A stretch of 64,000 nt of DNA from Opitutus sp. Lineage in GTDB: Bacteria > Verrucomicrobiota > Verrucomicrobiia > Opitutales > Opitutaceae. The notes below the pieces were generated by a model, which was not told the origin of the DNA, ran no database searches, and saw only the letters and a program-made list of their open reading frames with translations. The position numbers and the translations under genes are program-made. This document shows, piece after piece, positions 21,950 through 31,843 of this stretch. The stretch lies in contig JANPZY010000001.1 in assembly GCA_024707325.1 (NCBI GenBank), positions 2,480,501 through 2,544,500 of the forward strand. Reading direction: 5' to 3'. The first letter of the stretch is position 1. Each line of letters begins with the position of its first letter.

Positions 21950-22603
21950 ATGAGCACCAAGAACTCCGCCGCGTCAGGACCCAGCTGGACCGAGGTCATC
22001 CTCGGCGCTCTTTTCGCCATCCTGCTCGGTGCCGCGCTCGCCGCGGTGTTCCTGGTGCTCAAACCCGTCCAGGTCGCGAAAACGCCGCCCACGGACGAGG
22101 AGCGCAAAGCCGGCGAAGTTTACTTCATCGAAGGCTCCCGCAACGCGCCGAGCCTCCGCGCGCTCCAGGAAAAACAAGCCGCCTTTTTTGCCGGCCAGTC
22201 CGTCCAATTTACCGAGGACGAACTTAATTTCCTCCTCGCGCCCGCCGCCGCCAAACCGCCCGCGACCGAAGGCAAAATGGTTTCGGCCGGCACGCCCAAC
22301 TTCCGCGTCGCCGACGATCTCTTGCAGATCGGTGTGCCGCTCAATCTCGACGTGCTCGGCTACAAGCCGACCGTCATCACGCAGGTCCGCGGCTCGTTCG
22401 TTCGCAGCGACAACGTGTTCGTCCTTGAACCGGGCGAGTTCTACATCGGTTCCTTGCCTCTGCACCGCATCCCTGGTGCCGCGTCGTTTGTCCTGAAAAA
22501 GTTGATACGCTCCGCCACCGTGCCCGAAGAGGCCGCCGTCGCGTGGGGCAATCTCTCGGACGTTCGCGTGGAGGGCCGCGCGCTCCACCTCACGGTGCCC
22601 TGA
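21950..22603 (+). CDS. Membrane-anchored hypothetical protein
   Basis: Open frame MSTKNSAASGPSWTEVILGALFAILLGAALAAVFLVLKPV with one N-terminal TM; clear codon usage. Confidence 0.7.
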   Translation: MSTKNSAASGPSWTEVILGALFAILLGAALAAVFLVLKPVQVAKTPPTDEERKAGEVYFIEGSRNAPSLRALQEKQAAFFAGQSVQFTEDELNFLLAPAAAKPPATEGKMVSAGTPNFRVADDLLQIGVPLNLDVLGYKPTVITQVRGSFVRSDNVFVLEPGEFYIGSLPLHRIPGAASFVLKKLIRSATVPEEAAVAWGNLSDVRVEGRALHLTVP

Positions 22604-22611
22604 GGCTCGAC

Positions 22612-22765
22612 TCGAGCCGCACCTTGGCTCGACGTGGTCCGCACCGGGTCGCGACCGTGTCCGGACCTTGGCGCGCCCCGGTGCGCACTGTGTCCCGAGT
22701 CGGTGCGCAACGGGTCCCGACTCCGTGCGGACATTGCTGCAAGTCGATGCGCACCTGGGCGGGAG
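22612..22765. repeat. 22-bp-period degenerate tandem array (7 units)
   Basis: tcgagccgcaccttggctcgac / gtggtccgcaccgggtcgcgac / cgtgtccggaccttggcgcgcc / ccggtgcgcactgtgtcccgag / tcggtgcgcaacgggtcccgac / tccgtgcggacattgctgcaag / tcgatgcgcacctgggcgggag; starts 8 bp after a stop codon. Confidence 0.93.
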
Positions 22766-22813
22766 TTGGGTTAAGTTCTTGCTCCGCGTTTCGCGCGCCC
22801 GGAAAACGATGCG

Positions 22814-24389
22814 GTGTCCAGAAAGCTGAAGAACATCGGCATCGTCTCGTTGCTCACGAGCGTGTCGCGCGTGCTCGGACTCGCCCGCGATCAGCTCGGT
22901 GCCGCCATCTTCGGCGCGAGCGAGCTCAACTCGGCTTTCATCACGGCGTTCAGCTTGCCGAATTTGTTTCGTCGCCTGCTGGGTGAGGGCGCGCTCACGG
23001 CGGCGTTTGTGCCGACGTTGCAGGAGGAGTTGCACGAGCGCGGACGTGCGGGCGCGTTCGAGTTGTTGAGCAAGGTCACGTCGTGGCTGCTGCTCGTCAC
23101 GGGCGGGTTGTGCGCGGTCGCGATGGTGCTCTTCGGCCAGTCTCGACTGCTGCCAGGACACGAATCGAAGTGGTATCTCGCGGCCGATCTCTCGGTGTGG
23201 CTGTTTCCATATCTCGCGATGATCTGTCTCGCGGCCGCGCTCAATGCCACGCTCAACGTGTTCGAGCGTTTCACCGAGCCGGCGTTGTCGCCGATCTGGC
23301 TCAATCTCTCGATGATCGCGTCGCTCGGCGGCATCGGCTGGCAGGTGGCGGAGACCGATCTCGGGCGCATGCAGTGGCTCTGCGCGGGCGTGCTCGTGGG
23401 CGGTGCGCTGCAACTCGGTGTGCCGGCGGGCGTGCTCATGCGCGAAGGCTGGCGGCCGCGATTGGATTTCGGGTTGTCGCCGCGCGTGAAGACGATCGCG
23501 GCGTTGATGGCGCCGGGGCTTTTCGGCACGGCGATTTATCAGATCAACGTCTATATCTCGCGGCTCTTCGCGTTCTCGATCGATGAGGCGTCGGCCACGT
23601 TGCTGTTTTATGCGAATCGTCTGATGGAGCTGCCGATCGGCGTGTTCGCGATCGCGGTGGCGACGGTCGTGTATCCGCTGATCGCGCGACACGCGGCGGA
23701 GAAAAATCACGCCGCGATGGCCGATGATTATCGCAAAGGCGTGCGGCTGATTCTTCTCATCAACATCCCTGCTGCGGCGGGACTCGCGCTCCTGAGTGAA
23801 CCGATCGTGCGCGTGCTGTTTCAACACGGCCGCTTCGGCGCAGACGACACGCGCGCGATGGCGCCGCTGCTGGCGTTGTTCGCGGTGGGCATGCCGTTTT
23901 TCTCCGTGGTGAGTCTGACCACGCGCGCGTTCTACGCGATGAAGGACACGGTGACGCCGGTGAAGATCGCGACCGTGAGCTTCGTCGTGAATGTAGGGCT
24001 GAGCTGGATACTGAAGGACGTGCTCGGCGCGCCGGGTCTCGTGCTCGCGAGCACCACGGCGGTGCTCGTGCAAACGTGCGTGCTCCAGCGGCTGCTTGCG
24101 CGTCGACTCGAGGGCATGCGTTTCGGCGCGTTGTGGTCCGCGATCGGCAAACTGCTCGTCGCCACGCTTGTCATGAGCGCGGTGGTGGGTGGCGGTTGGG
24201 TGGGGCTGCGCACCGTGATCGAGGGACGCGCGGCGGACGTCGTGGCGTTGGCGACGCTGATTCCCGCCGGCGTGGCGAGCTACGCGGCGATGTTGTGGGT
24301 GTTGCGCGTGGAAGGTTTGGAAGAAGTCACGGAGCTGCTGAAACGTTTCCGACGGAAACGCGCGAGAACTGGAGGCGGGACAAACATGA
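22814..24389 (+). CDS. murJ: Lipid II flippase MurJ (GTG start; 3' boundary uncertain)
   Basis: SRKLKNIGIVSLLTSVSRVLGLARDQL...GEGALTAAFVPTLQEEL...FYAMKDTVTPVKIA; frame runs without stop into the next gene, while the +1 frame has TGA overlapping its ATG (ATGA at 24386). Confidence 0.88.
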
Positions 24390-25358
24390 AGTGGAGACCG
24401 GACTGGTTTGTGATCGGGATGGGCGTGGCGATCGTGCTGGCGTGGATCGCGCCGGAAGCAGGCGCGAGCGGTGGCTGGTTGCACGCGGATCTGCTGAACA
24501 AGATCGGCGTGGCGCTCGTGTTTTTTTCTGAGCGGCCTCTCGCTGTCGTTTGCCGATTTGAAACAAGGCACGCTGCGGTGGCCGTTGCATCTCGTGGTGC
24601 AGGTGAGCGTGTTTTTGGTGTTTCCGCTCGTGGGCATCGCGGCGCTCTGGCTCGTGGGTGATGCGCTGCCGCACGCGTTGAGTGCGGGATTTTATTTTCT
24701 GTGCGTGTTGCCTTCGACCGTGTCGTCGTCGGTCGCGCTCACGGCTGCGGCGCGCGGCAATGTGCCGGCGGCGGTGTTCAACGCCACGATGTCGAGTCTG
24801 CTCGGCGTGTTCATTACGCCGCTGTGGGTGAGCTGGCGCTTGCAGGCGTCGGGGCAGGCGATGCCACTGGGCGAGGTGATTCTCGATCTCGTGCTGTGGT
24901 TGCTCGTGCCGCTCGCGCTGGGGCAGGGGAGCCGGTTGTTTTTGCGCGAGTGGGCGCAGCGGAATCGTGGTTGGCTGAAATACGTGGATCGCGTGACGAT
25001 CCTCGTGATCATTTACACGTCGTTCTGCGATTCGGTGGCGGGCGGCGTGTGGCGCGATCAGCGCGCGGTGGATTTGATTGCGGTGGTGGTGGGATCGCTC
25101 GTGCTCTTTGTCGTTTTGATGCTGATCGTGCGCGCGGCGAGTCGGGCGCTGGGCTTCAACGCGGCGGATCGCATCACGGCGATGTTCTGCGGATCGAAGA
25201 AGAGCATCGCGCAGGGCGTGCCGATGGCGCGTTTGATTTTTGGCTCCGACCCGCATGTTGGTCTGATGCTCGTGCCGCTCATCGTGTATCACCAACTGCA
25301 GCTCATCCTCTGCAGCGTGCTGGCGGAGCGGTGGTCGAAGCGAAAGGACGAATCATGA
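24386..25358 (+). CDS. Bile acid:sodium symporter family protein (YfeH-like), one frame break
   Basis: MKWRPDWFVIGMGVAIVLAWIAPEAG...VFF / LSGLSLSFADLKQGTLRWPLHLVVQ...ITAMFCGSKKSIAQGVPMARLIF; T-run of 7 at 24521-24527 breaks the frame. Confidence 0.82.
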
Positions 25359-25642
25359 ACGACAAACCTCCTGTCACCGTTTGGCACAATACCGCCGCGC
25401 AGCGCTACGAAGCGACCGTCGACGGGTTTCTCGCCGAGTGCGATTACGTGCGCGAGGGCGGGCGCCTCGTGCTCACGCACACGTATGTGCCGCCGGAGAT
25501 GCGCGGACGCGGCATCGCGGAAGTGCTCGTGCGTGCGGCACTCGATGATGCGCGCGCGGAGGGTAGCAAAGTCGTGCCCGCGTGCTCTTACGTGGCGACG
25601 TTCATAAAACGCCACGCTGAGTATCAGTCATTACTCGCCTAA
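25355..25642 (+). CDS. GNAT/YjdJ-like N-acetyltransferase
   Basis: EGGRLVLTHTYVPPEMRGRGIAEVLVRAALDDARAEGSKVVPACSYVATFIKRHAEYQSLL. Confidence 0.88.
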   Translation: MNDKPPVTVWHNTAAQRYEATVDGFLAECDYVREGGRLVLTHTYVPPEMRGRGIAEVLVRAALDDARAEGSKVVPACSYVATFIKRHAEYQSLLA

Positions 25643-25668
25643 GCGGCGGCGGCGTATCGCCTAACCTC

Positions 25669-25697
25669 GGGCGATTACGTAATTTTCAAAATCGCCC
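25669..25697. terminator. Hairpin downstream of acetyltransferase (possible weak terminator)
   Basis: GGGCGATT-acgtaattttcaa-AATCGCCC, 8-bp perfect stem; no strong U-tract. Confidence 0.4.
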
Positions 25698-25706
25698 TTG
25701 AAGTTT

Positions 25707-25731
25707 ACCAGATGGTCAACTAAAGTCTGGT
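25707..25731. promoter_or_regulatory. Candidate TetR operator upstream of tetR
   Basis: ACCAGA-tggtcaactaaag-TCTGGT inverted repeat; contains ATGGTCAACTA, echoed by ATAGTCAACTA at 26433. Confidence 0.45.
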
Positions 25732-25735
25732 CATC

Positions 25736-26357
25736 ATGGGAAGAACATCTGACGCCGACGAGCGGTTGAAAGACGCCGCACTCGCTCTCATCTGGGAGGA
25801 GAGTTACGGCGCGGTCACAATCGACGACATCTGCAAACGCGCTGACGTAAAGAAGGGGAGTTTCTACTACTTCTTCGATTCAAAGGCCGATCTCGCGGTA
25901 GCAGCGTTTGAGAAACTTTGGGAAACGGATTGGAAGCCGACGCTCGATCGGGCGTTCTCGCCGTCCGTGCCGCCTTTGCAGCGTTTCATCGATTACTTCA
26001 AGAACCTGCACGCCCGCCAGGCCGAAGCGAAAGTTAGGCTCGGCAAGCTCTTGGGTTGTCCTGCCTGCGCCATCGGTTCCGAGGTCTGCACGCAGGGATG
26101 AGATCAAGGTCGCGGACAAGATTCGCGAGATGATGATGCGGAAACGTCGCTACTACGAATCCGCCATCCGCGACGCCGTCGCCGAGGGCGCGATCGAGCC
26201 CTGCGATCCCGCGCAAAAAACGAGCGCGCTTATGGCGCTCATCGACGGTCTGCTGAGCCAGGCCCGCATCATGAACGATCCCGAGCCGCTCCGGGCACTG
26301 CCGGCTCTGGTGCTCGATCTGCTCCGCCCCATCAAACCTGTTTCCGCCACCACCTGA
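25736..26357 (+). CDS. TetR/AcrR family regulator, one frame break
   Basis: MGRTSDADERLKDAALALIWEESYGAVTIDDICKRADVKKGSFYYFFDSKADL...IGSEVCTQ / DEIKVADKIREMMMRKRRYYESAIRDAV; joins if one G is removed at 26095-26097. Confidence 0.88.
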
Positions 26358-26384
26358 CGTTTTTTCCACCTTCAACTCAATCAC

Positions 26385-26412
26385 AGCGCACCTTCACCAC
26401 GTGCGCTTTTTT
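26385..26412 (+). terminator. Rho-independent terminator after tetR
   Basis: AGCGCAC-cttcaccac-GTGCGCT with TTTTTT. Confidence 0.8.
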
Positions 26413-26432
26413 GGGACCCAAATACTAGCTAA

Positions 26433-26443
26433 ATAGTCAACTA
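26433..26443. promoter_or_regulatory. Candidate second TetR half-site ATAGTCAACTA upstream of efflux genes
   Basis: 10/11 match with 25712-25722. Confidence 0.35.
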
Positions 26444-26737
26444 CTGCCGCGATCCGCCTCCACATGAAAACCATTTTCACTCCTCTCACCACAACCACAC
26501 CTTCCGCGACGGCTCTCCGTGCGCGTTCACCTCGCTTCTCGTCCACGGCCATGCGTCCCGTCTCGGGTTCTTCGCTTCTGGGCGATCCCCGTCTCGACCG
26601 CGCCGGCCGCGGTGCCAGCCCGCTTTGGAATCGCTCGCTGCTCGATCGTCTCCAGACGCCGCTCACGCGCTATCACGACTGATCGCGAGTTCCTCTGCCA
26701 CCTTCCCACACACTCCACACATCCGATCCTCGTTGCA

Positions 26738-27928
26738 ATGAACACTCAGGCTAATGCTTCGGCCCGTTCCGCTCCGTCCCGCTTCCGCTGGGCGATCGCG
26801 GGCGTTGCCAGTCTCGTTCTCGCCGGTGGCGCGCTCACGCTCGCCCTCGCTGAGTCCTCCGACTCCTCGTCGTCCACGTCTTCAACCGCGGCTGCCCAGC
26901 CGCCGCCTCCCAAGGTCACCATCGCTCCGGTGGAGCAGAAAACCATCACCGCCTACGAAGAATTCACCGGACGCGTGGAGGCGACCGAAACGGTCGAACT
27001 GCGCGCCCGCGTGTCCGGACATCTTGAGCACGTCCACTTCCAAGCCGGCGAAGTGGTGAAGGCGGGCGATCTGCTCTTCACCATCGATCCGCGCTGGTAT
27101 CGGGCGCAGTTCGATCTCGCCAAGGCCCGTGCTGAAGTCGCCGAGCGCGAAGCCGCGCGTTCCGCCGATTTGCTCGCCGCCGACGCGATCTCGCAGGAGG
27201 AGGCCGACGCGCGCAAAGCCCGCGCTGCCGAAGCCGCCGCCGCGCTCAGGACCGCCCAGCTCGATCTCGAGCACACGGAGGTCCGTGCGCCGATCACGGG
27301 TCGCATCAGCCGCGCGCTGGTCACGCCGGGCAACCTCGTCTCCGGCGCGCCCGGTGGCGCCACGCTGCTCACCACGATCGTGGCGACGGGACCGGCCTAC
27401 GTTTACGCCGACATCGACGAAGGCACGCTGCTGAAGTTCAACCGGCTCCAGCGCGAAGGCCGTCTCGCGACCGTCAACGGCCGCGTGCCGGTCTCGCTGC
27501 AGCTCGCAGACGAGTCGGGGTATCCGCGTCATGGATACATCGAGTCCGCCGACAATCGCGTGAACCCGTCCACCGGTTCGCTCGCGTTGCGGCTCGTGTT
27601 TGCCAACGACGATGGCGCGTTGATCCCGGGGCTCTTCGCCCGCGTCCGCATCCCGGTGGGTTCGCCCGAACCGGCGTTGCTGATCAGCGAGCGAGCCATC
27701 GGCACGGATCAAAGCCAGAAGTTTGTCCTCGCCGTGGACGAAGACCACGTGGCCGCCTACCGCACCGTCCAACTCGGCGGTAGCGCGGGCACCGGCCAGC
27801 GCATCGTCCGCGCGGGCCTCAATCCCGGAGATCGGGTCATCGTCAACGGTCTGCAGCGGGTGCGCCCCGGCATGACGGTCGATCCCGAGTTCGCCGTTTC
27901 CTCCAGTCATTCCGTCGCCGCGCGCTGA
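26738..27928 (+). CDS. RND efflux periplasmic adaptor (membrane fusion) protein
   Basis: MNTQANASARSAPSRFRWAIAGVASLVLAGG...EFTGRVEATETVELRARVSGHLEHVHFQAGEVVKAGDLLFTIDPR...RAPITGRISRALVTPGNLV. Confidence 0.93.
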   Translation: MNTQANASARSAPSRFRWAIAGVASLVLAGGALTLALAESSDSSSSTSSTAAAQPPPPKVTIAPVEQKTITAYEEFTGRVEATETVELRARVSGHLEHVHFQAGEVVKAGDLLFTIDPRWYRAQFDLAKARAEVAEREAARSADLLAADAISQEEADARKARAAEAAAALRTAQLDLEHTEVRAPITGRISRALVTPGNLVSGAPGGATLLTTIVATGPAYVYADIDEGTLLKFNRLQREGRLATVNGRVPVSLQLADESGYPRHGYIESADNRVNPSTGSLALRLVFANDDGALIPGLFARVRIPVGSPEPALLISERAIGTDQSQKFVLAVDEDHVAAYRTVQLGGSAGTGQRIVRAGLNPGDRVIVNGLQRVRPGMTVDPEFAVSSSHSVAAR

Positions 27929-27947
27929 CGTTTCTCGAGTCCACTGA

Positions 27948-27977
27948 GCCCGGCGTGCGCCCGTAGCGGCGCCGGGC
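27948..27977. promoter_or_regulatory. Intra-operon hairpin between adaptor and RND pump genes
   Basis: GCCCGGCG-(14 nt)-CGCCGGGC perfect 8-bp stem. Confidence 0.4.
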
Positions 27978-28050
27978 CTACATCCCACTGCTTAAAGACG
28001 CGCTCCGCGCGGCTCCTAGCCACTGCTTTGTCCGAAACGGCCGTTCCGCC

Positions 28051-31000
28051 ATGAATCTCTCCGATTTTTTTCATCAAGCGCCCGATCTTCGCCGGCGTTC
28101 TTTCCATCATCATCTTCCTCGTGGGCGCGATCGCGATGCTGCGATTACCGATCAGCGAGTATCCCGAGGTCGTCCCTCCCACCGTGATCGTGCGCGCCGT
28201 CTATCCGGGCGCTAATCCGGAAAACGATTTCCGAAACGGTCGCCGCGCCGCTCGAGCAGTCGATCAACGGCGTCGAGCACTCGCTCTACATGTCGTCGCA
28301 GGCAACGAGCGACGGCGTGATGACCCTCACCATCACGTTCAAGATCGGCACCGATCTCGATAACGCGCAGGTGCAGGTGCAAAACCGCGTCGCGCAGGCG
28401 TTGCCGAAACTGCCCGAGGAAGTGCGACGCCTCGGCGTCACCACCACGAAGGCGTCGCCCGATCTGTTGATGGTCGTTCACTTGTCGTCGCCCGATCGGC
28501 GTTACGACGACATCTACATTCGCAACTATGCCACGCTGCAGGTGCGCGACGTGCTCGCGCGACTCGATGGCGTGGGCGACGTGCGCATCTTTGGCTCCGG
28601 CGACTACGCAATGCGTGTGTGGCTCGATCCGCACAAGGTCGCCGCCAAAGGCCTGACGGCGTCCGAAGTCGTCGCCGCGATCCGCGAGCAAAATGTCCAG
28701 GTCGCCGCCGGCGGAGTGGGGCAGCAGCCTGCGGCCGGTCCCGTCGACACGGAGTTTCTCATCAACGCACAGGGCCGCCTCGCGACCGAGGAAGAGTTCG
28801 GTGAGATCGTCGTGAAAACCGGCACCAACGGCGAACGCGTTCAACTCCGCGACATCGCTCGTCTCGAACTCGGCGCGGCGGATTACTCGCTGCGTTCGCT
28901 GCTCAACAACAGCCCCGCGGTCGCGATTCCGATTGCGCAGCGCCCCGGTTCCAACGCCATCGCGACGTCCGATGCGGTGCGGCGCACAATGGCCGAGCTG
29001 AAGGAGAACTTCCCGGAAGGTCTCTCCTACAACATCGTCTACGATCCCACGATTTTCGTGCGCAACTCCATCAAGGCCGTCGTGCACACGCTGTTCGAGG
29101 CGATCGTGCTCGTCGTGCTGGTGGTGATCCTGTTCCTGCAGACGTGGCGCGCGTCGATCATCCCGCTGGCCGCGGTGCCGGTGTCGCTCGTCGGCACGTT
29201 TGCGGTGATGCATGCGCTGGGCTTCTCGATCAACGCGCTCTCGCTCTTCGGTCTCGTGCTCGCAATCGGCATCGTCGTCGACGACGCGATCGTGGTCGTC
29301 GAAAACGTCGAGCGAAACATCGCGCTCGGACTTTCGCCCATTGAGGCAACCAAGCGCGCGATGCGCGAGGTCACGGGACCGATCATCGCGACGGCGCTCG
29401 TGTTGTCCGCGGTGTTCATTCCGACCGCGTTCATCAGCGGACTCACCGGACAGTTCTATAAGCAGTTCGCGATCACGATCGCGATTTCGACGATCATTTC
29501 GGCGTTCAACTCGCTCACGCTTTCGCCCGCGCTCAGCGCGCTGCTGCTGCGCGATCACGACGCGCCGAAAGACTGGCTCACGCGCGGCATGGACTTCGCG
29601 TTCGGCTGGTTCTTCCGTCCGTTCAACCGCTTCTTCGATTGGGCGTCGCACAAATACTCCAGCGCCGTCGCCCGGATTCTCCGGTTTTCCGTCATCGCGC
29701 TCGTGCTTTACGCCGGCCTGCTCGGCAGCACCGCGTGGCTCTTCAAGTCCACGCCGACCGGCTTCGTGCCGACGCAGGACAAGCAATACCTTGTCGCGTT
29801 CGCGCAGCTTCCGTCGGCGGCGTCGCTCGATCGCACCGATGCCGTGATCCGCCGCATGGGCGAGATCGCGCTGAAGCATCCGGGCGTCGCCAACGCGATC
29901 CAGTTCCCCGGTCTGTCGATCAACGGCTTCACGAACTCGTCCAACAGCGGCATCGTTTTCGTGGGTCTCAAGTCATTCGAAGAGCGCGAGGGCCCCGGTC
30001 TCGGGGGCGCGGAAATCGCCGCTCAACTCCAGCGTGAGTTCGCGGACATCCAGGACGCGTTTATCGCGATCTTCCCGCCACCGCCTGTGCAAGGCCTCGG
30101 CACCATCGGTGGTTTCAAGCTCTACGTCGAAGATCGCGGCGACAACGGCCTCGATGCGCTCTTCGGCGCCACGCAGGGGCTGATCGCGAAGAGTCGTGAG
30201 ACGCCCGAACTCGCGGGCCTCTTCTCGAGCTTCACGATCAACACGCCGCAACTCGACGCCGACATCGACCGCACCAAGGCGAAACTCATGGGCGTGCCGC
30301 TGCAAAATCTCTTCGAGACGATGCAGATCAACCTCGGTTCGCTCTACGTGAACGACTTCAACCGCTTCGGTCGCACGTATCAGGTCATCACGCAGGCCGA
30401 CGCGCAGTTCCGCTCTCGTCCGGAGGACATTGTTCAACTGAAGACGCGCAACAACGCGGGCGATCTGGTGCCGCTCGGCTCGCTCGTGCGCGTCAACGAG
30501 ACCTACGGCCCCGATCGCGTGATGCGCTACAACGGCTATCCCGCCGCCGAGATCAACGGCGCGCCCGCGCCGGGCTTCAGCTCCGGCCAGGCCGAGGCCG
30601 CGATGGAGCGTCTCGCCCGTGAAAATCTGCCGAAGGGCATGATGCTCGATTGGACCGAGCTCACATATCAAAAGATCATCGCCGGCAACACAGGCGTGCT
30701 CGTTTTCCCGCTGAGCATCCTGCTCGTGTTCCTCGTGCTCGCCGCGCAATACGAGAGCTTCCGGCTCCCGTTCGCGGTCATCCTCATCGTGCCGATGGCG
30801 CTGTTCTCTGCGTTCGTCGGACTCTGGCTCACACAGGGTGAGAACAACATCTTCACGCAGATCGGCCTGATCGTGCTGATCGGTCTCGCGGCGAAAAACG
30901 CGATCCTGATCGTCGAGTTCGCCGTGAAGCGTCGCGAAGAGGGCGCGAGCATCACCGACGCCGCGCTCGAAGCCGCACGGCTCCGGTTGCGGCCGATCCT

Positions 31001-31226
31001 GATGACGTCGATCGCGTTCATCGCGGGCGTGTTTCCGCTCGTGGTGAGCACCGGCGCCGGCGCCGAAATGCGCCGGGCGATGGGTGTCGCCGTCTTCGCC
31101 GGCATGATCGGCGTCACGCTCTTCGGCCTGTTCTTCACGCCGGTGTTCTACGCGGTGCTCGAACGCATCGGCGCACGCAAACCCGCGCCCGCGCTCCCTT
31201 CGACCGTGGCCGCGGAAAATATCTGA
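28051..31226 (+). CDS. RND efflux pump, AcrB/HAE1 family, two frame breaks near the N-terminus
   Basis: MNLSDFF(I)KRPIFAGVLSIIIFLVGAIAMLRLPISEYPEVVPPTVIVRAVYPGANP / KTISETVAAPLEQSINGVEHSLYMSSQATSDG; extra T in 28065-28071 and extra G at 28219-28220. Confidence 0.92.
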
Positions 31227-31241
31227 AAAGGAGTTCTGCTT

Positions 31242-31823
31242 ATGAAATCGAAGACTTCGTTTTCACTGCGGCGATCTCGCTCCGTGCTGTTTGCCGCCCT
31301 CGCGTTGTTCGGCGCGACCGCGGCGTTTGGTCGCACGCTGCCGCAGGATCTCGATGATCCTGTGGTGGCGGTGAACGGCTCGGCGATCGAGACGCTGTGG
31401 CAGGGTGGGGCGATCGGCATCGCCGATCGTGAAGCCCGCGACCTCTTTGTCGGACTTGAGGCGCGTCTGCGCCCGAGTTGGCACGGCATTCGGCCTTGGG
31501 CTGGCCTCACGCTGGTCGATTCCGGCGCGTGGTTCTCCGGCGCCGGATTGATCTACGATATCGAGCTGACGCCGCGCATGCGGCTCACGCTCGGCAGCGG
31601 CCCGTTCTACTACGCCGACGGCAACCGCGGCTGGGATTTGGGTTACGACCTCGAATTCTACTCCTTCGCCGAACTCACGTGGCAATGGCGCCGCGACCTG
31701 CGTCTCGGCTTTCGCGTGGGCCATCTCTCCAACGCGGGACTTGGCCGCCGCAATCCCGGCACGGAGACGCTCGGTTTGGTCGTCTCCATCCCTCTCGACC
31801 GGCTCGTCGCCGGCAACCTCTAG
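31242..31823 (+). CDS. PagL-like lipid A 3-O-deacylase (acyloxyacyl hydrolase family)
   Basis: Signal peptide, outer-membrane beta-barrel-like, C-terminal GHLSNAGLGRRNPGTETLGLVVSIPL containing the H-S...E triad of PagL. Confidence 0.75.
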   Translation: MKSKTSFSLRRSRSVLFAALALFGATAAFGRTLPQDLDDPVVAVNGSAIETLWQGGAIGIADREARDLFVGLEARLRPSWHGIRPWAGLTLVDSGAWFSGAGLIYDIELTPRMRLTLGSGPFYYADGNRGWDLGYDLEFYSFAELTWQWRRDLRLGFRVGHLSNAGLGRRNPGTETLGLVVSIPLDRLVAGNL

Positions 31824-31843
31824 ACTGCGCAACGCACTTTGTG

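Noticed and set aside
21974-24637. 887-aa minus-strand ORF
   Set aside because: Antisense to membrane protein, 22-bp array and murJ; His/Arg-rich shadow translation.
25736-26101. TetR as a truncated or pseudogene protein
   Set aside because: Deleting one G restores the standard TetR C-terminal region (CTQDEIKVADKIREM), so sequence error is more likely.
28212-29879. 555-aa minus-strand ORF
   Set aside because: Antisense to the conserved AcrB-like pump; no family motif.
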